From positions 27,584 to 91,583 of the forward strand of contig JBEULG010000024.1 in the NCBI GenBank assembly GCA_041287425.1: a DNA stretch of 64,000 bases. The letters are read 5' to 3'. Of this stretch, positions 1-7,771 are shown piece after piece; the first letter of the stretch is position 1; every line of letters starts with the position of its first letter. The position numbers and the translations under genes were made by a program. Below the pieces are notes generated by a model, which saw only the letters and a program-made list of their open reading frames with translations, made no database searches and was not told where the DNA came from. The DNA is from JAFGSI01 sp041287425. GTDB taxonomy: Bacteria; Chloroflexota; Anaerolineae; Anaerolineales; Villigracilaceae.

Positions 1-317
1 TCCGCCGCCCGGGGCGAAAGAAAGTGCCGGCATCTCCTCGATGTAACTTTTTACATCCCAAAAACGTACTATGTACTGTAAAATAATGGCTCATGTATAA
101 AATGCGTGCATCCTGTCGCGGCGAGGAGGGCGCTTTTTGCCCGACGAAGCAGTTTCCTGTCGCAGCGGCACTCACTTTTTGAAGATGAGCCAATAATTCA
201 TCCGGAAAACCGCCAGGACGCGGAGAACACCAAGAATGTCCTCCATTCGCCAAGAAAACCCTTTGCGGCGAAGGTGACTGCAAAGAAAATCAAATATCAT
301 TGCACAAGGAGAGAAAT
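1..317. other. Upstream non-coding region
   Basis: I see no convincing gene here. A 71-codon frame at 106-321 has no ribosome binding site and overlaps the next gene's Shine-Dalgarno. Positions 41-56 hold an inverted repeat (ATGTAA, 4-nt gap, TTACAT) and 66-76 a second small one (GTAC-TAT-GTAC). A TGTATAAA at 94-101 could be a -10 box for the membrane-protein genes downstream, but no good -35 lies at the right distance. The inverted repeats may be regulator sites; this is inference only. Confidence 0.4.
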
Positions 318-848
318 ATGAACCGTCGCAACCGAACACAATTGGGCATGGGCATCATCCTGATTCTGGCCGCCGCCTGGATGATTGCCTCCCGCCTCGT
401 CCCCGACCTGAGCGATCTCTTCGCCCAGGCTTTCACCTGGCCGATGTGGATCATTTTAGCCGGGGCGGCGATGCTGCTCTTCGGCCTCCTGGTCGGCGCG
501 CCGGGCATGGCCGTCCCGGCCTGCATCGTGGCAGGGATTGGCGGCATTCTTTATTATTACGAGGCCACCAACAACTGGGACGAATGGTACTTCTGGCTGC
601 TCATTCCCGGCTTCGTCGGCGTCGGCTCTCTGCTTTCTGGTCTGCTGGGCGGCACCTTCCGCCAGGAAGTGCGCGGCGGCTTGAACACGATTTTCGTCAG
701 CCTGGTGTTGTTTGCCATCTTTGCCGCCCTGGTCGGAAAGGCCGAATGGCTCGGCCCCTACACCGATTACCTGCCCATCGGTTTGCTCTTTTTCCTCGGC
801 CTGTGGCTCATCCTCGGCAGCCTGCTTCGCCGGCCCAGGGTTGAATAA
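318..848 (+). CDS. Small multi-spanning membrane protein
   Basis: This is a 176-residue hydrophobic protein with about five predicted membrane helices and short charged loops, ending in an Arg-rich cytoplasmic tail (LRRPRVE). I chose the ATG at 318 because AAGGAGAG at 307-314 is an ideal ribosome binding site; a TTG at 300 in the same frame lacks one. It is first of three co-directional genes (318-2304) with short gaps; the second is LiaF-like and the third has a similar architecture to this one. Together they look like envelope-stress membrane proteins of the LiaI/LiaF type, but the function is not established. Confidence 0.7.
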   Translation: MNRRNRTQLGMGIILILAAAWMIASRLVPDLSDLFAQAFTWPMWIILAGAAMLLFGLLVGAPGMAVPACIVAGIGGILYYYEATNNWDEWYFWLLIPGFVGVGSLLSGLLGGTFRQEVRGGLNTIFVSLVLFAIFAALVGKAEWLGPYTDYLPIGLLFFLGLWLILGSLLRRPRVE

Positions 849-876
849 GACACTCAATCTGAACGGAGGAAATCAC

Positions 877-1668
877 ATGTATCGACGCGGTGGACTCATG
901 TGGGGCAGCCTTTTGCTTGCCCTGGCCTGTCTGCTCCTGTTGCAAAAACTGGGCTGGATCGAAGGCGACGTTTGGGGTTACTTCTGGGGGCTGGCGCTGA
1001 TGGCTGCTGGCATCTGGTTGATCAGCGCTTATTTCAACCGCAACCGGCCCATTACGGGCGAGCAGGTCTCCATTCCCCTGGAGGGGGCTAGCCGCGCCAG
1101 AGTTTCAATTGACCACGGAGCAGGCAAACTCAACATCCGCGCTGGCGCGCCGCCCGATCTCCTGCTGGCGGGAACCTTTTCCCATGGCCTGGATTTCCGC
1201 TCGCACCGCGAGGCCGACCAGTTGTCGCTCAAGATGCACAACCCGCCCGGCTTCTGGACCTGGAGCCCAGGCATCTCGCTCGATTGGGATGTTCAATTCA
1301 ACCCAAACATTCCTCTCCAGTTAGAGGTCAACAGCGGCGCCAGCGCCTCGAACCTCGACCTGACCGACCTGCAAATCACCGATCTGGACCTCGAGACCGG
1401 CGCCAGCAGCAGCGAGGTGACTTTGCCCGCCCATGCCGGTCAGACCAGAGTTAAAATCGAGTCGGGAGTCTCGGCAGTCAAGATTTGCGTTCCTCAAGGG
1501 GTTGCCCTCCGCATTCACGCGCAGGCGGGTCTATCGTCCATTCACATTGACGAAAACCGTTTTCCGCCCCAGGGCGGTCACATCTACCAATCCCCCGATT
1601 ACGCTACGGCAGCCAATCGCATTGACCTGGACATCGAGGCAGGGATAGGCGCCGTGGAGATTCTCTAG
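877..1668 (+). CDS. LiaF-like membrane protein with C-terminal beta-rich domain
   Basis: The protein has 263 residues. Two helices lie near residues 8-25 and 33-52, followed by a soluble, Gly/Ser/Asp-rich region of short repeated beta strands (for example LDLTDLQITDLDLETGASSSE), ending in IEAGIGAVEIL. This layout matches the LiaF/DUF4097-like group, membrane proteins with a C-terminal beta-helix-like domain that in Firmicutes sense cell-envelope stress. The start is ATG 877 with GGAGGAAATCAC directly before it; the open frame extends upstream into the previous gene but without a start signal. The neighbours are two small membrane proteins, so the three probably form one operon. The LiaF link rests on architecture only. 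Confidence 0.65.
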   Translation: MYRRGGLMWGSLLLALACLLLLQKLGWIEGDVWGYFWGLALMAAGIWLISAYFNRNRPITGEQVSIPLEGASRARVSIDHGAGKLNIRAGAPPDLLLAGTFSHGLDFRSHREADQLSLKMHNPPGFWTWSPGISLDWDVQFNPNIPLQLEVNSGASASNLDLTDLQITDLDLETGASSSEVTLPAHAGQTRVKIESGVSAVKICVPQGVALRIHAQAGLSSIHIDENRFPPQGGHIYQSPDYATAANRIDLDIEAGIGAVEIL

Positions 1669-1689
1669 GATGACAAGGAGCAACCGACC

Positions 1690-2304
1690 ATGAAACGAAT
1701 CGACCTGCGGCTTCTGCTAGGCAGCCTGCTGCTGATTGGCGGCATCCTGCTGCTACTCGACACCACCGAAATCCTGCCCGGCGCAGGCCAGTATTTCTGG
1801 GCCGGCCTGGTCGCCATCGCCGGGGCGATGTTCCTGTTTTATTACTTCACCGACCGCTCGAAATGGTGGGCCGCCATCCCCGGTTTTACCCTGGCCGGCC
1901 TGGCCGCCGCGGCCATGCTGCCGGATCGGCTGGGCCTGGAAGGCCTGGCCTTCCTGAGCGGAATCGGCCTTGGCTTTCTGGCCGTCTTTGCCTCCGACCG
2001 GCGCCAATGGTGGGCGCTCATCCCCGGCGGCGTTCTGTTGACCCTGGCCGCCATCTCGGCCATGAGCGAACACTACGAAATCCAAGAAACCGGCGGGGTT
2101 TTCTTCGTCGGCCTGGGGCTGACCTTTGTGCTCGTCGCCGTGTTGGCTAATATGCGCTGGGCCTACATCCCGGCAGGCGTCCTGCTGATCATCGGCATCC
2201 TGCTCGGCACCCCCTTTGTCGGCGTGCTCGAATACATCTGGATTGGCCTCCTGCTGTTGGGCGGCCTGGCCCTCATCGTCAGCGCCCTCGTCCAAAAATC
2301 ATAG
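1690..2304 (+). CDS. Six-helix membrane protein of unknown function
   Basis: A 204-residue, very hydrophobic protein with about six to seven predicted helices. The internal WW(A)xIPG motif occurs twice (around residues 58-64 and 112-118) and a related AYIPAGVLLI follows near 158, suggesting internal duplication of a two-helix unit. The same WxxLIPG pattern occurs in the protein at 318-848, so the two are probably related. GACAAGGAGCAACCGACC precedes the ATG. It is the last gene of the three-gene group; a small hairpin at 2406-2421 follows. Confidence 0.65.
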   Translation: MKRIDLRLLLGSLLLIGGILLLLDTTEILPGAGQYFWAGLVAIAGAMFLFYYFTDRSKWWAAIPGFTLAGLAAAAMLPDRLGLEGLAFLSGIGLGFLAVFASDRRQWWALIPGGVLLTLAAISAMSEHYEIQETGGVFFVGLGLTFVLVAVLANMRWAYIPAGVLLIIGILLGTPFVGVLEYIWIGLLLLGGLALIVSALVQKS

Positions 2305-2405
2305 GCCAATCCCGCCTCGAGAAAGTCAGTCTCATCGCGCCGCTCCGGCGGAGATGCGGTCACCGCCTTGCTGTGGCAGAGACATGACTCATCCCGAAGT
2401 TAATC

Positions 2406-2421
2406 GCCCGCTTTAGCGGGC
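2406..2421 (+). terminator. Small GC hairpin, possible terminator
   Basis: GCCCGC and GCGGGC form a 6-bp stem around a TTTA loop, followed by TTTC. It lies about 100 nt after the third membrane-protein gene and before the convergent NifU gene. It is short, so termination may be weak. The rest of 2305-2492 shows nothing further. Confidence 0.45.
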
Positions 2422-2492
2422 TTTCGTGACTTGAACAGGATCTTCGCGCAGCACCCTATAGGGCTAGCCCCGCCTTTCTTTCCCCTTTTGTC

Positions 2493-2735
2493 TCATTCGA
2501 CCGCCACGACGTCGGCAATATCGGGGAAAAACTGGCGCACCGTCCCCTCCACCCAGCCATGCAGCGTGCTGGGGGAAAGCGGGCAGCCCAAACAAGCGCC
2601 CCCCAGCCGCACCCTGAGTACTTTACCGTCGAAGTCCACGTATTCGACTGAACCGCCGTGGAAGGTCTCAATATAAGCGTTCAACTGCTCAACCAGGGCT
2701 TTCATTTGCAACTCGGTTTGTGGATCCGCAGTCAT
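2493..2735 (-). CDS. NifU C-terminal domain protein (Fe-S scaffold type)
   Basis: Eighty residues, made up of a single NifU C-terminal (Nfu) domain. The signature CxxC is Cys48-x2-Cys51 within GGACLGCPLSP, followed by the usual TL..WVEGTVRQFFPD helix. Proteins of this family bind or transfer a [4Fe-4S] cluster between two monomers. The start codon overlaps the stop of the cyclic-nucleotide-binding gene upstream (ATGA, 2732-2735), so translation of the two is probably coupled. Role in this cell is inferred from the family only. Confidence 0.85.
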   Translation of the reverse strand: MTADPQTELQMKALVEQLNAYIETFHGGSVEYVDFDGKVLRVRLGGACLGCPLSPSTLHGWVEGTVRQFFPDIADVVAVE

Positions 2736-3244
2736 CTCGACCTCCAGGAGTTCTTCTCTTGGAACCCATTCGGCGCAGATTGCTGACGAATGCCGTCGGC
2801 CAGAAAAGAGGTCAATTTCTGACGACTCTGCTTCCGCTCGGCGACGACATCGGCCAGCCGGTTCAGGATAATTTTACCAGCATGGGGATGCTGTTCGCAA
2901 ATCAAGCGCAAGTCACAACCGCGAATTCGAAGCACCGCGCTGCGGGCAGTGCAAATGGCGCCCGAAGTGTAGGTGCCGTTGCCTACCGCCGCTGACCAGC
3001 CGAAGATGCCCCCCGGCCGAACATGAGAAACGATCATCGGCTCGCCGTCCTCCGGCTTATAACGAATGATAACCTCGCCATGCACGACCAGGTAAAGATA
3101 GTCCGCCTGTTCGCCCTGCTCGAAAACGACCGTCCCCGCCGCATACCGCCGGGACTCGAAATACTTCTCCAGTATTTTGAGATCCGCGGCGTCGAGGCCG
3201 TCAAAAAAAGCCAAATGGCGCAGGGTCCGTAAATTTACGCTCAT
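2732..3244 (-). CDS. Cyclic-nucleotide-binding domain protein lacking an HTH
   Basis: About 170 residues. Residues 10-125 match the Crp/Fnr-type cNMP-binding beta-roll (FFDGLDAADLKILEKYF, VVFEQGEQADYLYLVVHGEV, GGIFGWSAAV). The next helix is present (HPHAGKIILNRLADVVAERK), but the protein ends about 25 residues later without the winged helix-turn-helix seen in Crp/Fnr regulators. It is therefore a sensor or effector domain rather than a DNA-binding regulator, or a truncated regulator. I took the ATG at 3244; an in-frame TTG at 3268 is possible and neither has a clear ribosome binding site. The stop overlaps the nifU-type start, linking it to Fe-S metabolism. It is divergent from the sigma factor gene. 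Confidence 0.75.
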   Translation of the reverse strand: MSVNLRTLRHLAFFDGLDAADLKILEKYFESRRYAAGTVVFEQGEQADYLYLVVHGEVIIRYKPEDGEPMIVSHVRPGGIFGWSAAVGNGTYTSGAICTARSAVLRIRGCDLRLICEQHPHAGKIILNRLADVVAERKQSRQKLTSFLADGIRQQSAPNGFQEKNSWRSR

Positions 3245-3327
3245 AATATTAGTTCTGATATTAGCCAAAGGAGCACCAGATTTCTAGTGGCAAATATCAT
3301 AAAGGGTCTGACATTCGTCCATTCCAT

Positions 3328-3358
3328 TTGTCATATTCGGTTTCCTATCGGGTATACT
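3328..3358 (+). promoter_or_regulatory. Putative promoter of the sigma/redox cluster
   Basis: TTGTCA (3328-3333) and TATACT (3353-3358) are separated by 19 bp. The sigma factor gene starts 34 nt after the -10 box. The spacing is a little long, so strength is uncertain. Confidence 0.5.
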
Positions 3359-3392
3359 TACCGTTGTCACTTTTGAGCGAGGCTGGCATCCA

Positions 3393-4001
3393 ATGAATGA
3401 GGCAAGCGACACACCCATCTCAATCGAGGCCCTGCGCCGCGGCGACCGCCAGGAATTTGCCCGACTGGTTGACCATTTCTCGCCACTCATCTACCGCCTG
3501 GCGCTCAAAATGCTGGGCAACGAGCAGGACGCGGAAGATGTCTTGCAGAATACCTTTTTGCAGGTGTTCAGGCACATGAAAGAATTCGAGGCCCGTTCGA
3601 GCCTCTCGACCTGGCTCTACCGCATCGCCGCCAACGAGGCCCTCATGCTGCTGCGCAGACGCCGCCCCGAAACCGCCCTGACCGATAACCTGCCCGATGA
3701 AGAACCGCTCGAGGAGCCGGCCCAATTCATCGACTGGTGCTGCCTGCCCGAAGAAGAACTCCTCTCCGCCGAGGGCCGCGCCCGCCTGGACGAAGCCATC
3801 CGGCTGCTCCCCGAAACCCTGCGAGTGGTCTTCCTGCTGCGGGATATCGAGGGCCTCTCGATCCAGGAAACCAGTCAGGCGCTCGGGTTGAGCGAAACAG
3901 CCGTAAAAACCCGCCTCCTGCGCGCCCGCCTGCGGCTGCGAGAAATGTTGAGCACCTATTACACCGAGCGCCTGAACGCCGGGAGTACAGCCCATGACTG
4001 A
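3393..4001 (+). CDS. ECF-type RNA polymerase sigma factor
   Basis: A 202-residue sigma-70 family protein with region 2 at about 22-92 (FARLVDHFSPLIYRLALKML, DAEDVLQNTFLQVFRHM, WLYRIAANEALMLLRRRR) and region 4 at about 131-186 (LPETLRVVFLLRDIEGLSIQ, LSETAVKTRLLRAR). The linker is acidic and contains a Cys-Cys pair (DWCCLPEEE). No region 3 is present, as expected for group 4 (ECF) factors. The gene overlaps the anti-sigma gene by 8 nt. Downstream genes encode thiol/disulfide proteins, so I infer a regulon responding to redox or envelope thiol stress. Confidence 0.9.
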   Translation: MNEASDTPISIEALRRGDRQEFARLVDHFSPLIYRLALKMLGNEQDAEDVLQNTFLQVFRHMKEFEARSSLSTWLYRIAANEALMLLRRRRPETALTDNLPDEEPLEEPAQFIDWCCLPEEELLSAEGRARLDEAIRLLPETLRVVFLLRDIEGLSIQETSQALGLSETAVKTRLLRARLRLREMLSTYYTERLNAGSTAHD

Positions 4002-4248
4002 GCATGAACACGCAAAATGCCGGGAACTGCTCGGCTTCCTCTCCGATTACGTTGACGGAACACTCGGCGAGCAACTCTGCCAGGAAATCGAGCGACATAT
4101 GCGCGAATGTCAAAACTGCCGCGTGGTGGTAGATACCCTGCGAAAAACCATCAGCCTCTACCACGAGACCGCCGGACCGGCCGATCTGCCCAACGGCGTG
4201 CGACAGCGCCTCTACCGCACCCTCAACCTGGACGAATTCCTCCGCTGA
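3994..4248 (+). CDS. Zinc-binding anti-sigma factor (ZAS/zf-HC2)
   Basis: Eighty-four residues with the zinc-anti-sigma motif His35-x3-Cys39-x2-Cys42, plus Cys9 in the position of the fourth ligand. The family binds and silences the cognate ECF sigma factor; in some members thiol oxidation releases zinc and the sigma factor. No transmembrane helix is present, so it should be cytoplasmic like RsrA or ChrR. It overlaps the sigma gene by 8 nt, a typical pair arrangement. Confidence 0.85.
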   Translation: MTEHEHAKCRELLGFLSDYVDGTLGEQLCQEIERHMRECQNCRVVVDTLRKTISLYHETAGPADLPNGVRQRLYRTLNLDEFLR

Positions 4249-4291
4249 ACCTCCTGCAACTTTTTCGTCCTGCCCGCATCCAATCAATGCG

Positions 4292-4480
4292 ATGGAGCAG
4301 CCCACCCTTCCCGACCTCCCAGCCGAACCGCCCGCCCAGGCGGAAATCTTCCCGCTGAGGCCGCCGCGCTCCGGCGACCCCTGCCCGCGTTGCGGACAGG
4401 GAAAACTGGACTACAACGGCCTGCTCGAACTGGAATGCACCGTCTGCGGCTATCGGTACACCAACGGGGCTTGCACCTGA
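4292..4480 (+). CDS. Small zinc-ribbon protein
   Basis: Sixty-two residues: a Pro-rich N-terminal half, then a zinc ribbon with CPRCG near 31-35 and CTVCG near 49-53. It lies between the anti-sigma gene and the disulfide oxidoreductase, in the same direction. No clear Shine-Dalgarno precedes the ATG, so the start is tentative, but the two Cys pairs are correctly spaced and support a real gene. Function unknown; a zinc-binding role in the redox cluster is inference. Confidence 0.6.
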   Translation: MEQPTLPDLPAEPPAQAEIFPLRPPRSGDPCPRCGQGKLDYNGLLELECTVCGYRYTNGACT

Positions 4481-4535
4481 TAACCCCATCCTCGCGCCCC
4501 GTGCGGGCGCCATCGAATAAGATTGGAGACAACCT

Positions 4536-5198
4536 ATGGCAGAACTGCTCAACGACAACATCAAACAACAAGTAAGTGAAGTCTTCGCCCAATTGAAGGA
4601 ACCCGTCCAGATTCTCTTCTTTGGTTCACGCGCCAACTGCGAATACTGCGCCGAAACCCGTCAACTGGCCGAAGAGGTCGCCGCCCTCTCGGACAAAATC
4701 GGCCTTGACATCTACGACCTGCAAGAACATGCAGACATCGCCCGCCAATACGAAGTGGATAAAGCCCCTGCTCTCGTCATCGCTGCCCGCGATGGCGATA
4801 CTCTGACCGACACGGGCATTTCTTTCAGCGGTATCCCTGCCGGCCACGAATTCACCTCCCTCATCCAGAGTCTGCTGATGGTCTCGAATCGCGACTCCGG
4901 CCTGAGCGAAGCAAGCCGCGCCTTCCTGAAAGCGCTGGACAAGCCGCTGCGCTTGCAGGTCTTCGTCACCCCTACCTGCCCCTATTGCCCGCGCGCCGTC
5001 GTCCTGGCTCACAGCATGGCCCTGGAAAATCCCCTGGTACGGGCCGAAATGATCGAGGCGACCGAATTCCCCGAACTGGCCGACCGCCACGGCGTCCACG
5101 GTGTACCGCACACCGCCATCAACGATGGACGGGCGCATGTCATCGGCGCGGTGCCGGAAGCAAACCTGCTGGCCGAAATCCAGAAGGCCCTGGCCTAA
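4536..5198 (+). CDS. Protein disulfide oxidoreductase (double thioredoxin fold)
   Basis: A 220-residue protein with two thioredoxin-like halves, each with its own CxxC: Cys35-EY-Cys38 in the N-terminal half and Cys148-PY-Cys151 in the C-terminal half. Cis-Pro motifs follow each (KAPAL near 78; GVPHT in the second half). This is the layout of the PDO/glutaredoxin-like family known from archaea and thermophiles, which handles cytoplasmic protein disulfides. No signal peptide is present. A GGAGACAACCT site precedes the ATG. It follows the sigma/anti-sigma pair and precedes a TlpA-type protein, forming a thiol-redox cluster. Confidence 0.85.
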   Translation: MAELLNDNIKQQVSEVFAQLKEPVQILFFGSRANCEYCAETRQLAEEVAALSDKIGLDIYDLQEHADIARQYEVDKAPALVIAARDGDTLTDTGISFSGIPAGHEFTSLIQSLLMVSNRDSGLSEASRAFLKALDKPLRLQVFVTPTCPYCPRAVVLAHSMALENPLVRAEMIEATEFPELADRHGVHGVPHTAINDGRAHVIGAVPEANLLAEIQKALA

Positions 5199-5201
5199 AA
5201 C

Positions 5202-5771
5202 ATGGCACGACGCTCCTCCCGCTGGAATGACAGGCGTTTTGCGGTGATGATGACCGTCGGCGTCTTCCTCATCGGCGCGGCGTTCATCGTCCCCCTTGCC
5301 GCCAACCGAGACGGCGACTCGTCCTCCCAGGCGGCCGCCGTCCTGCCCGGCACGGCCCGCTACCCGGCGCCGGCCCTCCGCCTGACCAACCTGAACGGCG
5401 AGCCGGTCGAACTCGCCGACTACCTCGGCGAGGTGGTGCTGATCAACAATTGGGCCACCTGGTGCCCGCCCTGCCGGGCCGAGATGCCTGAACTGTTGGC
5501 CTACTACCAGAATCACGCCGCGCAAGGCTTCGTCATCATCGCCATCAATGCCGGCGAACCGGCAGACGACGTGCGGGCCTTCGTAGATGACTTCGGCCTG
5601 ACCTTTCCCGTCTGGCTGGATCCCAGCCTGCAAGCCCTGAGCGCCTTCCAGAACCCCAACCTGCCGAGTTCCTACGTCCTCGACCGCGACGGGATGGTGC
5701 GGCTGGCCTGGACGGGCCCCGTTAACCGCGCCGCCCTCGAGCAATACGTGACCCCCCTACTGGAGAGATAA
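5202..5771 (+). CDS. TlpA/ResA-like membrane-anchored thioredoxin
   Basis: The 189-residue protein has an N-terminal membrane anchor (about 13-34), then a thioredoxin fold with the TlpA-type active site WATWCPPCRAEMP (Cys88 and Cys91). Such proteins act outside the membrane as thiol-disulfide reductases, for example in cytochrome c maturation. Only 3 nt separate it from the PDO gene and 2 nt from the OsmC gene, so it is in the same operon. Confidence 0.88.
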   Translation: MARRSSRWNDRRFAVMMTVGVFLIGAAFIVPLAANRDGDSSSQAAAVLPGTARYPAPALRLTNLNGEPVELADYLGEVVLINNWATWCPPCRAEMPELLAYYQNHAAQGFVIIAINAGEPADDVRAFVDDFGLTFPVWLDPSLQALSAFQNPNLPSSYVLDRDGMVRLAWTGPVNRAALEQYVTPLLER

Positions 5772-5773
5772 AG

Positions 5774-6247
5774 ATGCACGCAAAAGTGACCTGGAAACAG
5801 GGGCTGTCCTTCGATGGCCGCGCCGAAAGCGGTTTCGTCGTCCCCCTCGGCGCCGACGCCGCGGTAGGCGGCGCCAACGATGGCTTCCGCCCGATGGAGT
5901 TGATGGCTATCAGCCTGGCCGGCTGCACCGCCATGGACGTGATTTCGATTCTGCAAAAGAAACGTCAGCCGGTGACCAGTTTCGAGGTCCGGGTGGAAAC
6001 CGGCCGGGCCGAGGAGCACCCGCACGTCTTCACCCATGCCGTCATCACCTACGAGGCAACTGGCCGAGGCCTCGACGAGGCGGCCCTTCTGCGCGCCATC
6101 GAACTTTCGGCCACCCGTTATTGCCCGGCCCAGGCCATGCTCGGCAAGGTCTTTCCCATCGAACTGCGCTACGCCATCTACGAGGAAGAAGACGGCCGCC
6201 GGCGGCTGGTCAAGGAAGACGTCTATCTGCCCCCGCAAACAGCCTGA
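5774..6247 (+). CDS. OsmC-family protein
   Basis: A 157-residue OsmC/Ohr-fold protein. The two family cysteines are Cys51 (SLAGCTAMD) and Cys117 (ATRYCPAQ), with Arg/Glu-rich strands between them. OsmC/Ohr proteins reduce organic hydroperoxides; this member is closest in appearance to the YhfA/OsmC-like group, whose substrate is less certain. GGAGAGATAAAG gives a good ribosome binding site. It ends the redox cluster and converges with the LysM genes. Confidence 0.85.
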   Translation: MHAKVTWKQGLSFDGRAESGFVVPLGADAAVGGANDGFRPMELMAISLAGCTAMDVISILQKKRQPVTSFEVRVETGRAEEHPHVFTHAVITYEATGRGLDEAALLRAIELSATRYCPAQAMLGKVFPIELRYAIYEEEDGRRRLVKEDVYLPPQTA

Positions 6248-6265
6248 GCGGCAGGGAAAAACCTA

Positions 6266-7771
6266 CTATGGCCAGGGCTCGCCGGCCCGCAACTGACTGA
6301 CGGCGTCCGAACAATCACAGGCAATCACAACCTGGTTGCCGCGCGTCAGCGTCCCCTGGTAGGGGGCGTTGCCGTTGTGTGCGACCCAGCCTTCGAGATT
6401 GAAGGCCAGCGGTCCATCGGCGGGAATCCACTCGCCGTTGTACTTGCGGGCAATGTGAATGTGTGTCCCGGTCGCCGAGCCGCGCTCGCAGGAGGGATAG
6501 CCCACCGGATCGCCGGCCCGCAGAAAAACGCCTTCGGGGGCGCGTCCGCCCGTCGCCACGTGTAAGTAGAAAATAACCCAGCCGGTGCGCTCGTCGCCGT
6601 CGCCATCCAGGTCGAGGACGACGATTCCGGATTCCGAGCGGGCCACCACGCCGTCAGCGACCGCCAGGGCGGGGCGCTCGCTGGCCGAGCAGCCGCCAAT
6701 GACCGCCGGCGGCGCAAAGTCAATCGCCGCGTACGGTTCGCCGCTGCCCCAGCCGGTGTGCGGCCCGCCGGTATAAGCCCAGACCTCGCCCGGCGCAAAG
6801 GGCAGGCGCAGAGGCGGCTGCTGCAAACTGACCGGAATATGGGGGTCTTCCAGCGCCCACGGATCGCCAAACAACGAGCGATAAACGCGCGCCAGCCCGT
6901 CAGGGCCGATGGCGGTCTGATATTCCACGCCTGCATATAGGCGCGAGTAATAATACTGAATGCCCACCGTGCCGGCATTCTGCCAGGGGTCAGGCCGTTC
7001 GAGCCGCCCGTCGGGCAACTCGAAGGAGGTCTGCAGGCCGGTCCGCCAGCCGTAGTAACCGTTGTTCAGCGTGTTGGCCGCCCAAACCAGTTGCAGATAG
7101 AGGCCGCTGCGGCTGTAATCGCGGTAACCGAGCATGTAGGCTGAATCGGGGCGTTCGGGACGCGAGAGCGCGCCGGTCTGATACTCGAGAATGGCCAGCA
7201 ACAGACGCGGGTCAATGCTGTAGTTGAGAGCCACATATTCGACCAAACCGCCACCGGAACGCACCGCGCCGGCCGCATAGGTGCTGAAATCCTTCAGCCA
7301 GCCCGGCTGCGAGGCTACGAACGCCTCGGCGTCGAAGGCGACGGCCGAAGGACCGTTGACGAACAAATTGTCCGGCAAAATCTTGAACGGCGTGCCCCAG
7401 AAGGGCAGGTAATAAATCGGGATTTGCATCGGCATGCCGGGCGGCATGGTGGTGGCGTCCAGCGGAATCTGGGGGTTGGCGGCGCGGATTTCGGCCTCGC
7501 TGGTATTGAAACGGCGCGCCAGCGCCGGCAGGGTATCGCCGGTCTGGGCGATGTAGTCAACCAACTCGCCCGGGTTGTATTGCGGCCGGACGGGCAGCGG
7601 CGTAGCCGTCGGGCCTGCCGCGGCGGCCGCGGTGGTCGAATCGAGGGGCAAAACTTCCTCCTCGGCGGGCGGCGCGCACGACGACAACATCAGAAACAAC
7701 GCCATCGAGAGCAAGCAGCGGTACCCAAGCGCCAACTTACTCGCCCGGCTGCCGGACAATATGCGTGTCAT
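6266..7771 (-). CDS. LysM + M23 (LasA-type) peptidase lipoprotein, copy 1
   Basis: About 500 residues: a lipoprotein signal (LMLSSCAPP), a Pro/Thr linker, one LysM domain (YIAQTGDTLPALARRFNTSE), a central domain with IDPRLLLAILEYQTG, and a C-terminal M23-like domain. That last domain keeps HTGWGSGEPYAAID (His and Asp 13 apart), a later YLH and THIH, which fits the LasA/beta-lytic type of zinc peptidase. Predicted to be anchored outside the membrane and to cut or bind peptidoglycan. The start is ambiguous (ATGs at 7792, 7780 and 7771); I chose 7771. All of them overlap the upstream paralog's 3-prime end, so the two are co-transcribed. Confidence 0.8.
   Translation of the reverse strand: MTRILSGSRASKLALGYRCLLSMALFLMLSSCAPPAEEEVLPLDSTTAAAAAGPTATPLPVRPQYNPGELVDYIAQTGDTLPALARRFNTSEAEIRAANPQIPLDATTMPPGMPMQIPIYYLPFWGTPFKILPDNLFVNGPSAVAFDAEAFVASQPGWLKDFSTYAAGAVRSGGGLVEYVALNYSIDPRLLLAILEYQTGALSRPERPDSAYMLGYRDYSRSGLYLQLVWAANTLNNGYYGWRTGLQTSFELPDGRLERPDPWQNAGTVGIQYYYSRLYAGVEYQTAIGPDGLARVYRSLFGDPWALEDPHIPVSLQQPPLRLPFAPGEVWAYTGGPHTGWGSGEPYAAIDFAPPAVIGGCSASERPALAVADGVVARSESGIVVLDLDGDGDERTGWVIFYLHVATGGRAPEGVFLRAGDPVGYPSCERGSATGTHIHIARKYNGEWIPADGPLAFNLEGWVAHNGNAPYQGTLTRGNQVVIACDCSDAVSQLRAGEPWP

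Noticed and set aside
106..321. A 71-codon frame before the first membrane protein
   Set aside because: No ribosome binding site, basic low-information sequence, and it covers the Shine-Dalgarno of the real gene at 318.
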